Position numbers and translations under genes: made by a program. DNA of 64,000 nt from an uncultured Lachnospiraceae bacterium (GTDB taxonomy: Bacteria > Bacillota_A > Clostridia > Lachnospirales > Lachnospiraceae). Shown here piece by piece: positions 54,797 to 63,587 of this stretch (positions within the stretch are counted from its first letter, which is position 1; every line of letters begins with the position of its first letter). The notes beneath the pieces are model-generated. The model saw only the letters and a program-made list of their open reading frames with translations. It ran no database searches and was not told the DNA's origin. Location: positions 1-64,000 of the forward strand of contig CANOBT010000001.1 in the NCBI GenBank assembly GCA_947564305.1, written 5' to 3'.

Positions 54797-57526
54797 ATGA
54801 AGAAAAAGAGCTTATTCGGTATCGGGTTCATATGGCTCATCGCATTTTTAGCCATATTCGTAGTCAGCTATCGTAATAGAGAACTGGACTTACATTATAT
54901 TGAGCAGATACATTATCAAGACGGATATCTGTATTATGTGGACCGTGGGGAAGACAATTGTTTTCGGATCATCCGCTCTGATCCTGAAGGGACACACGGT
55001 GATCTGATTGCCTGCTCCAGGTATGAGGAGGAGAGATACCGAAAAATACGGCAGATTTTTTTTGACGATCAGTGCGGGGTCTATGTATTGATGGAGGAGA
55101 ATGAAGTAAAATCCTTCCGAGGTACGGGCGGAACGATTTTTCGCTGTGATTTTGTAAGCGGAACGTTGAAGGAGACGGGATTCGATTTTAGCAATCCGCT
55201 ATGTCAAAACCGTGAAATTTCTATTCAGGGAATCCGGGACGAAGAGGTTTATTATTTTACTATACCAGATTCAGAGACAGTTCAGGGTGAAGCTGCTCTT
55301 TGTGCGATGAATCAAGAGGGAAATGTCCGGCAGTTGGATACGATTCCTTTGGAATATCCTTTTTTGAAGTCCCAGTTTTTTTTCAGTGAGAATCAAAGGA
55401 TTTTGTGGATGGATTATGAAGGGAAGGTCTTTGCAAAAGAACTTGGAGGGGATTCTTTCCTTGAGATAGAGGGAATCACCGGTGTAAAAAACTCCTTTAA
55501 AAGTCTTTCGGATGATGACATGAATCGGGCTTATGTCATGGATTATAAAGAAAACTGTATTCGTGAGATCAATCTGGAGGACGGGACAGCATCCATTGCA
55601 TATGAGACGGGAGTACTTCAAAGGCAAGAGCCTGATTTTTCATTTGCGCATCTGTTAAATCCAGATTGTACCCAAACTGGGTTCTGTGCAGGAGAAATTG
55701 GAGGAGAGGAAGAGAATATTGTTTCAATATGCTCTTATCAAGATGGGGTGCATCGTGATCTGGAAAAAATCAGACTCACAGGACATGCTATTTTTTACAG
55801 AATGTTTCCGGTCTATATAGGGATTATCCTTGCGGCAGTCATGGGAAGCTTATACTGGTATCTTTCCACAGTCTATCAGATTCAGACGATTCTTGTACGC
55901 CTGATTCTGGTATTCATTCTGGGACTGTTTACAGCGGATCATGTGCTGGAAGAATGGATTGAAGCAACCATACAGGAGCAGTTAGAGCGAAACCAGACAT
56001 TGCAGTTGTCTATACTGGGAGAACAGTTAAAAGATCATATTATCACTCATATAGAGCAAAAACCAGATCAGTTTCCTTCCGGAGAAAGAAATCTGAGCTT
56101 GAATCGCAGTAAGGAGATGGATTCCCAAAATACGGATGGAACGAGGGAACTGTCTGTTTATGTATACAGCATCATTAAAGCAGATGAGGAACAACATCTA
56201 ATGGTCTGCGAATCTATGTCAGAATATAGCAATGTCCCTGTGGAATGGTGCTATTCCCCAGAGAGCGTGGCCGCTATTTATGAGGCTTTTGAGTCCGGGA
56301 AGAGTACGGAGCAATATGATGAGGATATGAACGGCAGACAGAATAACCGGTTTATTCCGCTTGTTTTAAATGACGGCACAGTATATGGCGTCTTGTCCAT
56401 ATCAGTAATGGGAAATGTCCTGGATTATCAAGTTTGGTATTATCAGTGGAACCTAAAAGTGGTATCCATCACACTGCTTTCCGTATTGACTCTGGTGCTG
56501 CTTTTAATTCTGATTATCTTTTTAAGGCCATTAAAAACCTTGAAATTAAGCGCCGGAAAACTGGCAGATGGAGATTTGGGTGTGACCGTACCCGTGCGGG
56601 GGCATGATGAGATTGCACGGATTTCGGATGCCTTTAACCAGATGTCACTTGGAATTGCGCGGTATGTGCAGGACATACAGGATATGTCAAATGGGTATTA
56701 TAAATTTATTCCGGCAAAGATTCTGGAACTCCTGGGAAAGGAATCCATTCAGCAGGTTCGGCTGGGAGATGAGATTACAGAAAATATGACCATATTGTCT
56801 ATCCACACTATCCCTGGCTATGGGCAGGAACAGGTATGGTCCGCTGAGAAAATGTATGCAGACATCAATCAAATGCTTCCGGCTCTGGTGGAGCCGATTA
56901 CGTCTCATCATGGTGTGGTGGAACATTTCGAGCATACCGGGCTGTCGGCTTTCTTTATAGAGAACAGTAAAAGTGCTCTGGATGCTGCCATCGAAATCCA
57001 GAAATCATTTGATGATACGAGACAGGACCACATAAGGACCATTGCCATCAGCTATGGAAAAGTGATGATTGGGGTAATCGGACATGAATGCCGGATGGAA
57101 GCGGCATCTATTTCTGTACACTCGAATCTGGCGAAAGCGCTTCGACTAAAGGGAAGCACTTATGGTGCACGGATTTTAATCACCCATTTGGTCTATGGAC
57201 AAATTACCGATTTTGAAAAACAATATCATGCCCGATATCTTGGAAATGTCTATCTCGCTGCAAATGATACATTGGAGCGGATATACGATGTGTATGACGG
57301 GGATTCGGAAGAAGAATTTTATTATAAAGAACTGACAAAGCCTCTCTTTGAAAAGGGTGTGGAGCTCTTTGTAGCTAAAAAATTCTATGAGGCACGTCTG
57401 ATATTTGTAGAGGTGCTCAAGCAGCACAGAAAGGACCGGGCAGCGAAGGAGTATCTATACCGATGCGATCGATATTACAAGCTCGCAGATTCAGGCGAAG
57501 CAGAGACATTTATTGAGAGATTTTAG
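54797..57526 (+). CDS. Membrane receptor with HAMP and degenerate class III cyclase domain
   Basis: A 909-residue membrane protein. Order: transmembrane helix (7-25), large outer domain with beta-propeller-like rhythm (about 30-335), helices near 339-357 and 362-382, a second outer region (about 390-550), helix 555-576, HAMP (KLADGDLGVTVPVRGHDEIA), then a class III nucleotide cyclase fold (FIPAKILELLGK; GKVMIGVIGHECRMEAASIS) and a helical, TPR-like tail. Both metal-binding aspartates seem lost: ILSIHTIPGY replaces LFSDIRGF, and EHFEHTG replaces DKFIGDA. It therefore probably senses and signals by binding rather than making cAMP. Ribosome site TAGGAGG. Confidence 0.8.
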   Translation: MKKKSLFGIGFIWLIAFLAIFVVSYRNRELDLHYIEQIHYQDGYLYYVDRGEDNCFRIIRSDPEGTHGDLIACSRYEEERYRKIRQIFFDDQCGVYVLMEENEVKSFRGTGGTIFRCDFVSGTLKETGFDFSNPLCQNREISIQGIRDEEVYYFTIPDSETVQGEAALCAMNQEGNVRQLDTIPLEYPFLKSQFFFSENQRILWMDYEGKVFAKELGGDSFLEIEGITGVKNSFKSLSDDDMNRAYVMDYKENCIREINLEDGTASIAYETGVLQRQEPDFSFAHLLNPDCTQTGFCAGEIGGEEENIVSICSYQDGVHRDLEKIRLTGHAIFYRMFPVYIGIILAAVMGSLYWYLSTVYQIQTILVRLILVFILGLFTADHVLEEWIEATIQEQLERNQTLQLSILGEQLKDHIITHIEQKPDQFPSGERNLSLNRSKEMDSQNTDGTRELSVYVYSIIKADEEQHLMVCESMSEYSNVPVEWCYSPESVAAIYEAFESGKSTEQYDEDMNGRQNNRFIPLVLNDGTVYGVLSISVMGNVLDYQVWYYQWNLKVVSITLLSVLTLVLLLILIIFLRPLKTLKLSAGKLADGDLGVTVPVRGHDEIARISDAFNQMSLGIARYVQDIQDMSNGYYKFIPAKILELLGKESIQQVRLGDEITENMTILSIHTIPGYGQEQVWSAEKMYADINQMLPALVEPITSHHGVVEHFEHTGLSAFFIENSKSALDAAIEIQKSFDDTRQDHIRTIAISYGKVMIGVIGHECRMEAASISVHSNLAKALRLKGSTYGARILITHLVYGQITDFEKQYHARYLGNVYLAANDTLERIYDVYDGDSEEEFYYKELTKPLFEKGVELFVAKKFYEARLIFVEVLKQHRKDRAAKEYLYRCDRYYKLADSGEAETFIERF

Positions 57527-57542
57527 AAGAAGGTGAAAAAGA

Positions 57543-59429
57543 ATGTCAAAAACACAGACAACAGTGACCGATACGAATGACAGCACAGACAACACAACAG
57601 ATCTGTCTTTACCTGCGGCTTCGGAAGAAACAACATCGTCTGGCGATGATACGAATTCAGAGCTGCCTGCTAATACGGCCATACAGGGGGATAACACGGC
57701 TTCCACTCCACCCGCAGATACGTCCATACAGAATGAAAATGCAGCTTCAGAGCCACCCGCCGGCACAGCCATACAGGAAGGAGGGGCGAATTCAATAGCC
57801 CGGCTTCCGGGTGTTTCCAGTGAAATGGCGCAGGACCTGCAGCAAGGAACGGATGATATCAACCTGGATATGGCGCGGATGGCTGTAAAAGCAGGTGCTG
57901 TGCAGAATGTTCAGGAGACTGAGCCGGAGGGAGCGGGTGCCTTTGATACACTTCCGGTAACCTGGAAGGAAGAGCAGGATGGGGGAGAGAAGCCGAAGGA
58001 GTTTCCGGAAGATTTGTGGGCATTGAAGCAGCAGATTGGAAAACTGCGAGAAGGTGAGTTATATCAGGCTGTCCTGGTTGCAAGAGAATTGAAGAGCGGC
58101 CGAACCAATCCTATGGCAACAGGGAGGGCGCGCCGTTATTTTAATAAAGCGAGTGGAATTACTTCCTCCGCACTGGATATCGCGGCGGATGCCAACAAGG
58201 TGTTTGCGAGTACTGTAGGGATTGCGAGTACCATTGACAGGAAGGGAAAATATAAACCGGTATTGCAGGGTGCGGCGCTTGTATCGAATTTTATTTCCAT
58301 CATGACTACAAGCCGTGATATCTATCATAAGGTGAAAGATTTCTTTAAAACGTTCAAAACTACAAGTATTACAGATAAGCTCTTCCAGGGAATTGCATTG
58401 TGCGGCGATCTTTCAACCTGGCTTTCTAAGGCGTGCAGTATAGCAAAGACCATTGTAAATTATTTTGGCGGCGTGAATAAACCGATGCTGAAGGAAATTA
58501 CCAAATGGCTGACGCTTGCCCTGAATATGGGAACTCAGATTGCCGGAATTGCCAATGCTTCGAGGGGAATCCATAAGCAGCGTAAAATGTATAAGCAGTT
58601 GTCTGATGCAGAAGATAAGATGTGGACAAATGGCATACAGCCGATTCTGAATGCTCATGGCGTTTCAACGGATACGAATGAGGAGCCTTCTGATGACAAG
58701 CCTGTAAATGGTGATTCCGAGAAGGAAGATGGGAACAAGGAGGAGTCTGTAAAAGAAGCATCAGAACAGGAAGAGTCGAAAACAGCAGAGGATTCCTCTG
58801 AGACTTCAAAAGAAATGAGCAGTTATCAGCGGCAGAAAGCAGTGGAACAGTTGTTGGAAAATTCACCGAATTTAAGTGAGAAAGAGGAAAACGCGCTGCT
58901 TAACTTTCTGTCAACGACCCGAAAAAAGGATAAAATAATTCATACAATAGTCGCCACCTCATCAGGTATTGTTGCCAGTGTGACCGGACTTTGTTCCAGT
59001 CTTTTTACCTCAGCGGTCTATGGGGTGTCCTATGATAAGGGCATCGCGAAAAAACTACCGGGAATTGGTACTGCCGGAATAGGTGTAATTACAAATTCGG
59101 TGGCAATCGGAAGTATCGGATTAAAAACCTATACTAAGAGACAAGCAGGCAAAGGAGATTCACGGTCAGATTTGATTGGCGACAGGCTTTGGGGCAGACT
59201 GGCTGCATTGGGAGAAGAGCAGTACGGTTTGAAAGGACTGGAGGAGGAACTGACAAACGGACCGGGCAGCGGCAAAGATATGGGGAAGAAAAAAGAACTG
59301 GCAAATAAAGTCCAGGGGACATATAAATCTACCGACGGACTGTTCGATTCTATGAAAGTGCCTTATCAGAAATTGCTGCATGCCCATAATGAAAAGACAT
59401 TTAAAGAGATACTGACAGCAGGAGTATAA
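57543..59429 (+). CDS. Candidate cargo/effector protein of the injection system
   Basis: A 628-residue protein with no recognised family. Residues 1-90 are disordered, Thr/Ser/Asn/Glu-rich and contain three 15-residue repeats. Residues about 190-350 hold several amphipathic or hydrophobic helices (GAALVSNFISIMTTSRDIY, LFQGIALCGDLSTWLSKAC, ALNMGTQIAGIANASRGI); after an acidic linker (about 380-425) a further hydrophobic block follows (TIVATSSGIVASVTGLCSSLFTS; GTAGIGVITNSVAIGSIGL). No signal peptide. A disordered N-terminus plus membrane-active helices fits an eCIS payload loaded in the tube; a structural role cannot be excluded. Encoded between the receptor and the second ATPase. Confidence 0.55.
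   Translation: MSKTQTTVTDTNDSTDNTTDLSLPAASEETTSSGDDTNSELPANTAIQGDNTASTPPADTSIQNENAASEPPAGTAIQEGGANSIARLPGVSSEMAQDLQQGTDDINLDMARMAVKAGAVQNVQETEPEGAGAFDTLPVTWKEEQDGGEKPKEFPEDLWALKQQIGKLREGELYQAVLVARELKSGRTNPMATGRARRYFNKASGITSSALDIAADANKVFASTVGIASTIDRKGKYKPVLQGAALVSNFISIMTTSRDIYHKVKDFFKTFKTTSITDKLFQGIALCGDLSTWLSKACSIAKTIVNYFGGVNKPMLKEITKWLTLALNMGTQIAGIANASRGIHKQRKMYKQLSDAEDKMWTNGIQPILNAHGVSTDTNEEPSDDKPVNGDSEKEDGNKEESVKEASEQEESKTAEDSSETSKEMSSYQRQKAVEQLLENSPNLSEKEENALLNFLSTTRKKDKIIHTIVATSSGIVASVTGLCSSLFTSAVYGVSYDKGIAKKLPGIGTAGIGVITNSVAIGSIGLKTYTKRQAGKGDSRSDLIGDRLWGRLAALGEEQYGLKGLEEELTNGPGSGKDMGKKKELANKVQGTYKSTDGLFDSMKVPYQKLLHAHNEKTFKEILTAGV
57669..57803 (+). repeat. Three 45-bp tandem repeats in the candidate effector gene
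   Basis: CCATACAG recurs at 57679, 57724 and 57769, exactly 45 bases apart, encoding ANTAIQGDNTASTPP, ADTSIQNENAASEPP and AGTAIQEGGANSIAR (residues 43-87). Confidence 0.85.
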
Positions 59430-59435
59430 AAAGAC

Positions 59436-61598
59436 ATGCATCAGGAACAATATTTTGAAACGTTGGTCCATCTGGTAAAAAAGGAATTGGCGCTTTATAT
59501 AAAATATGCCGTACGTCTCAGGGAAGACGGGGGAATCCGTCACATCTTTCAGACAAAGATTTTTAAAGAGGAGCTTTCCAACATCCTGGAGGATGATTTC
59601 CAGTACATGGACAGAAATGCGTATGACTCGGAGCGGGGCTTGCTTTTTGAAGAGTGGGAGCTGTTCCATGAGGAGGCTTATCAGTCTATCAAAAATGGGG
59701 AAATGGTTCCTTTCGAGTATATGCTGCGCAGGCTTGGCCTCACAGATTTGGAAAAGTACTGTGTCTGTCTTGCTATAGCACCGGAGTTAAACCGGGAATT
59801 TGAGAGGATGTATTGCTATCTTCAGGATGACTATACATTGAAATATCCTACGATGGACTTATGCATCAAAATGTTTTCTATGGATTCTATGATACAAAAA
59901 AATCTGATTCATCAGATATTCCAAAGAAAAGAGCTGCTTCAATGTGTTTTCCAGGCAAAACCGTGGGGGGCGGAAAGTGAATTGTCCTGGAAGTTTAAGC
60001 TTCGGAGAGATTTGATTGACTATATCTTTTTCTATGAATCAGACTTGCAGAACCGTAGGGCTGAATATGATTTATGGATTCCAGCAGAAAAAATAAAATG
60101 CGGGCTGAATGTCAATGAGCCCATAGGAGAGCTGATCGAACAATATTTACGAGAAGAGGACAAAGAAACAGAAAACACAAAGAAAGCCATTCTTCTGCAA
60201 GGAGCAGCCGGAAGCGGCAAAAGATTGCAGATTCGTCTGGCAGCAGAAAGTCATCACAGGACGGCGCTCTTTTTTGACTTGCGTAAAATTGTGCAAAAAA
60301 ACACAGAGCAGAAAAAGAACATCCTTGTAGATGTTATAGTACGCTCTGTCTTAGACAGGGCCTATCTCTGTTTCTGTCATTGGGAAGTCTTGAAAGTGAA
60401 GGATATATGGGACAGCGCTTTGATTGATGAGATTTTTCACACTGCGGGCCTGTTTTTTCAGATTATTTTCATCACCACACAGGCAGAGGGGTGGCAGGAG
60501 GAGAATACAGGTGACTTTCAGGTGGAATCATTTCAAATGCGTATGCCTGCATTGAGACAAAGGATACAGTTATGGGAAGACGCATTGATGCCCCATGGAA
60601 TAGGGGATAAAACTGCAATCGAAACTCTTGCGGTACAGTTTGATTTTTCGCCGGGAATGATTCAGGAGGCAGCAGCTTCTGCAAGGAAAAAGGCATACTC
60701 TGATAGGAGGGACAGTGTGTTGCTTCGTGATATTTACGAAGTCTGCCAGGAGAAAATTTCTCACCGTCTGGGAGAGCGGGCCAGCAGAGTCAACGCCGTA
60801 TGTACCTGGGATGATTTAATTTTGGAAGAAGAACCAAAAGATTTGCTTTTACAGGCCTGTGCGCAGATTTCCTACCGTTATCGTGTATACGAGGAATGGG
60901 GATTTCAAAGGAAGCTGACCTATGGCAGAGGCGTAACCATGCTCTTTGCCGGGCCTCCCGGAACCGGAAAAACCATGGCAGCCCAGGTGCTTGCAAAAGA
61001 GCTGAACTTAGAGCTTTATAAGGTGGATTTATCGGGTGTACTCTCAAAGTATATTGGCGAAACTCAAAAAAATCTGAAAGAAATTTTTGATGAAGCCCAG
61101 AAGAGTAAGTGTATTTTATTTTTTGACGAGGCAGATGCTTTATTTGGAAAGCGGGTGAATGTAACCGATGCCAGAGATATCAGCGCCAACGCACAGACTG
61201 CCTATCTATTGCAGAAAATGGAAGAATATGACGGAATCACAATCCTTGCTACGAATTTACAGCAGAATTTTGATGATGCCTATAAAAGAAGGATGAAATA
61301 TATCATTCCTTTTAGCTTTCCGCAGGAAAAACAAAGGCATGCGCTCTGGGAAAACGTATTTCCAAAGGAGATGCCGCTCAAAGAGGATATTGACATGGAA
61401 TACCTTGCCTCCAATTTTGAACTGTCCGGGGCTTCCATAAAAAATATTGCGCTGAATGCGGCCTTCATGGCAGCGTCCATGCAGGAGTTCACCGGAATGG
61501 AACATGTGATGACAGCATTACAGCAGGAATATAAAAAATCTGGAAAAACACTTGGAAGAGAAGAGTTAAAGGAGTATTATATTTATAAAAGCAGATGA
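59436..61598 (+). CDS. AAA+ ATPase of the contractile injection system (copy 2, Afp15-like)
   Basis: A 720-residue AAA+ protein, paralogous to the first gene of the cluster. A partial P-loop LQGAAGSGKR (about residue 255) marks an N-terminal AAA-like domain; the C-terminal domain is complete: GPPGTGKT (about 506), LSKYIGETQKNL, CILFFDEADALFGKR, ATNLQQNFDDAYKRR. Its place near the end of the cluster, close to the cap and cargo genes, matches Afp15. It starts 6 bases after the candidate effector's stop, without a good ribosome site, so it may be translated by coupling. Confidence 0.88.
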   Translation: MHQEQYFETLVHLVKKELALYIKYAVRLREDGGIRHIFQTKIFKEELSNILEDDFQYMDRNAYDSERGLLFEEWELFHEEAYQSIKNGEMVPFEYMLRRLGLTDLEKYCVCLAIAPELNREFERMYCYLQDDYTLKYPTMDLCIKMFSMDSMIQKNLIHQIFQRKELLQCVFQAKPWGAESELSWKFKLRRDLIDYIFFYESDLQNRRAEYDLWIPAEKIKCGLNVNEPIGELIEQYLREEDKETENTKKAILLQGAAGSGKRLQIRLAAESHHRTALFFDLRKIVQKNTEQKKNILVDVIVRSVLDRAYLCFCHWEVLKVKDIWDSALIDEIFHTAGLFFQIIFITTQAEGWQEENTGDFQVESFQMRMPALRQRIQLWEDALMPHGIGDKTAIETLAVQFDFSPGMIQEAAASARKKAYSDRRDSVLLRDIYEVCQEKISHRLGERASRVNAVCTWDDLILEEEPKDLLLQACAQISYRYRVYEEWGFQRKLTYGRGVTMLFAGPPGTGKTMAAQVLAKELNLELYKVDLSGVLSKYIGETQKNLKEIFDEAQKSKCILFFDEADALFGKRVNVTDARDISANAQTAYLLQKMEEYDGITILATNLQQNFDDAYKRRMKYIIPFSFPQEKQRHALWENVFPKEMPLKEDIDMEYLASNFELSGASIKNIALNAAFMAASMQEFTGMEHVMTALQQEYKKSGKTLGREELKEYYIYKSR

Positions 61599-61609
61599 AT
61601 GGCAGGCAA

Positions 61610-61632
61610 TCACTTGCGTTGCAAGTGGTTAC
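61610..61632 (+). other. Perfect 10-bp hairpin between the second ATPase and the last cluster gene
   Basis: AATCACTTGC (61610-61619), loop GTT, GCAAGTGGTT (61623-61632), with one G-T pair. No T-run follows, so it is more likely an mRNA processing or stability element than a terminator. Confidence 0.5.
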
Positions 61633-61650
61633 AAAAAGAAAGGAAAAAGT

Positions 61651-62199
61651 ATGAATCACGATCAATTTCGAGACGGATTAAAAAGGCTGCAGTCCTATAT
61701 ACAGCAATTGGATTTTCAAAGTACATTTTTTGAGGAGGGTCCGGAGATTCCCATGGATTCCCTGGTAATTCCTTTGCATGTGGGAGAAGATTTGAGTATT
61801 GATATATCCTGTAATTTTATTGATATACAGGATAAGGGGCCGCTTTTGCAGTTTTATGGGCAGATGATATTGAATGAATTATTGGAGGATGCAAATACAA
61901 CGGTAACAAAAGAGCGGATCTTAGATTTTGTCAATCGGTTAAATCTCATACTCCCGATTGGACAACTTTTTTATCTGTCAGATGAGATGGATGAGAACGG
62001 ACAGAAAATCTTAGGAATCCGTTATACGATCCCCACAGAGCTGGACAAAGAATCCGAGTTGAAGAAATGTGTGAAAATCTTGGTTTTGCTGATGCAGGTC
62101 TATGAACTTCTGTGTAGTTGCCTTCTGTTGTTTATCGATGGAGATTCTATGGATGGCATTTTAGAGACGATTGGGAACCTGTTAAATCCAGGGGAATAA
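61651..62199 (+). CDS. Small chaperone-like protein at the end of the cluster
   Basis: A 182-residue acidic protein. The pattern VNRLNLILPIGQLFYLSDEMDENGQKILGIRYTIP with flanking helices (ILNELLEDAN; CVKILVLLMQVYELL) recalls the YbjN/type III secretion chaperone fold, which is used by dimeric binding proteins. The C-terminal helix is hydrophobic but short. GAAAGGAAAAAG precedes ATG. Last gene of the cluster; a role as chaperone for the candidate effector is inferred from position and fold impression only. Confidence 0.45.
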   Translation: MNHDQFRDGLKRLQSYIQQLDFQSTFFEEGPEIPMDSLVIPLHVGEDLSIDISCNFIDIQDKGPLLQFYGQMILNELLEDANTTVTKERILDFVNRLNLILPIGQLFYLSDEMDENGQKILGIRYTIPTELDKESELKKCVKILVLLMQVYELLCSCLLLFIDGDSMDGILETIGNLLNPGE

Positions 62200-62206
62200 A
62201 TTTTGA

Positions 62207-62230
62207 CTTGCGGTGAGTTATCACAACAAG
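62207..62230 (+). terminator. Imperfect hairpin at the end of the cluster
   Basis: CTTG-CG-GTGA (62207-62216) faces TCAC-AA-CAAG (62221-62230) around GTTA. No T-run; may end or trim the cluster transcript. Confidence 0.3.
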
Positions 62231-62278
62231 AAAACTTGATTTGTTTAGAAAAATATCAAACAAAAATGTTGGAAATAC

Positions 62279-62307
62279 TTGCAAGTTCTAAAAAAATATG
62301 CTACTAT
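62279..62307 (+). promoter_or_regulatory. rplS promoter
   Basis: TTGCAA (62279-62284), 17-base spacer, TACTAT (62302-62307). It gives rplS its own transcription despite separation from trmD. Confidence 0.65.
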
Positions 62308-62325
62308 ACTACCGTTGTGAAAAAA

Positions 62326-62372
62326 GCGATGGTCCTCTGACACAGAGGAACAAAGGGTGTTCCTCATCATCA
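62326..62372 (+). ncRNA. L19 ribosomal-protein leader-like RNA
   Basis: The rplS 5' region folds as an outer GATG...CATC stem enclosing CCTCTG/CAGAGG and a GGGTGTTCCTC segment. It resembles the L19 leader of Firmicutes, through which L19 represses its own synthesis. The match is from memory of the motif. Confidence 0.55.
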
Positions 62373-62410
62373 GAAGTGTTAAGAACGTCAAAGAATCAGG
62401 AGGTCACACA

Positions 62411-62758
62411 ATGAACGATATCATTAAAAGCATTGAGGCTGAACAGTTAAAAGAGACTGTTCCGGAATTCCACGTAGGCGATACCGTAAGAGTATCTGCT
62501 AAGATCAAGGAAGGGAACCGCGAGAGAATTCAGGTATTCGAGGGAACCGTGTTAAAGAGACAGGGCGGCGGAGTGAGAGAGACTTTTACAGTTAGAAAGA
62601 ACTCCAATGGCGTTGGCGTTGAGAAGACGTGGCCAATTCATTCTCCTCATGTTGAGAAGGTCGAAGTTGTCCGCAGAGGTAAAGTAAGAAGAGCAAAACT
62701 GAACTATCTGAGAGGCCGTGTCGGCAAGCGGGCGAAAGTAAAAGAATTAGTAAAATAG
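62411..62758 (+). CDS. rplS: 50S ribosomal protein L19
   Basis: A 115-residue L19: [60 protein letters not shown] and a basic C-terminus. ATG 62411 follows CAGGAGGTC. It normally lies right after trmD. Confidence 0.98.
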   Translation: MNDIIKSIEAEQLKETVPEFHVGDTVRVSAKIKEGNRERIQVFEGTVLKRQGGGVRETFTVRKNSNGVGVEKTWPIHSPHVEKVEVVRRGKVRRAKLNYLRGRVGKRAKVKELVK

Positions 62759-62770
62759 TAATCATGAGAG

Positions 62771-62805
62771 AGGGACAATTACAGAGTTTGTAGTTTGTCC
62801 CTTTT
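62771..62805 (+). terminator. rplS terminator
   Basis: AGGGACAA (62771-62778) pairs with TTGTCCCT (62795-62802), then TTT. Confidence 0.8.
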
Positions 62806-62820
62806 CTAATATACCAAAAT

Positions 62821-63576
62821 ATGCAGAAGAGGCTGCCAGTGGAAAGTATACGTAAAAGAAGTAAAAAAAGAAAAAGGAATCTGTCACCCCAGACATCCCG
62901 CGACTTAAGATTACCAGATGAAAAGCCCTCCGTCTCCAAAAAGCGGAAGAAGCGGCCTAAGGCACGCAGGAAAAAAAGAGAGTCAGTATCAAAGATGACA
63001 AAGCTGAAACTGCATTTTTCAAATAAGAGACTGAATTTTGACAAACAACGTATTGCGAAATTTTTGTTTCTTGCGGCAGAGATTGGCCTGGTCGGATTAC
63101 TTGCATATTCTTTAGTGTTGTTCTATGGGCAGAGAGTCAGCAATGCAGGGGATTCCATGAATCCCGTTTTGAACAATGGAGATGTGGTTTTAGTAGATCG
63201 ACTCATTTATAATGCAATGAAACCAAGGCGTGGGGATGTGATTGTATTTAAGCCCGGGGGAAATGAAAATGCTCATTATTTAATCAAGAGAGTTGTGGGT
63301 CTTCCAGGTGAGACTGTCCAGATTGCAGACGGAAATATTTATATTAATGAAAAAGAATGTACAGAAGGGATTTATGTGTCAGACATCCAATCAGCCGGTA
63401 TCGCGGCAGAACCTGTAGAGCTCGGTGAGGGTGAGTATTTTGTGATTGGGGATAATCATGCAGGGAGTGATGACAGCCGTACCGCAGACGTAGGAAACGT
63501 CAAACGCCGGGATATTTATGGCAAGGCATGGTTTGTTGTTACCTTTGGAGACAATTTTGGAAGAATTAAAGATTAG
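62821..63576 (+). CDS. lepB: Signal peptidase I
   Basis: A type I signal peptidase that removes signal peptides from exported proteins. A transmembrane helix (about residues 83-103), the Ser box GDSMNPVLNNGD with the nucleophile, the Lys box YLIKRVVGLPGE and GDNHAGSDDSR are all present. At 251 residues it is longer than usual because of a very basic N-terminus (about 75 residues). The start at 62821 lacks a ribosome site; ATG 62995, also without one, would give a family-typical length, so the start is uncertain. Confidence 0.92.
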   Translation: MQKRLPVESIRKRSKKRKRNLSPQTSRDLRLPDEKPSVSKKRKKRPKARRKKRESVSKMTKLKLHFSNKRLNFDKQRIAKFLFLAAEIGLVGLLAYSLVLFYGQRVSNAGDSMNPVLNNGDVVLVDRLIYNAMKPRRGDVIVFKPGGNENAHYLIKRVVGLPGETVQIADGNIYINEKECTEGIYVSDIQSAGIAAEPVELGEGEYFVIGDNHAGSDDSRTADVGNVKRRDIYGKAWFVVTFGDNFGRIKD

Positions 63577-63587
63577 GGGGTAAAGTC

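Noticed and set aside
57543..59429. Tape-measure protein
   Set aside because: Considered because of its place near the Afp14 position, but long disordered and acidic stretches and separate hydrophobic blocks fit a rod poorly; the 1211-residue protein fits better.
29337..62199. Ordinary prophage
   Set aside because: No capsid, portal, terminase, integrase, holin or endolysin gene; AAA+ pair, LysM hub, DUF4255 and DUF4280 point to an injection system.
29337..62199. Type VI secretion system
   Set aside because: No TssJ/L/M membrane complex or ClpV; sheath is a single phage-type gene, and a DUF4255 cap and LysM hub are present, as in eCIS.
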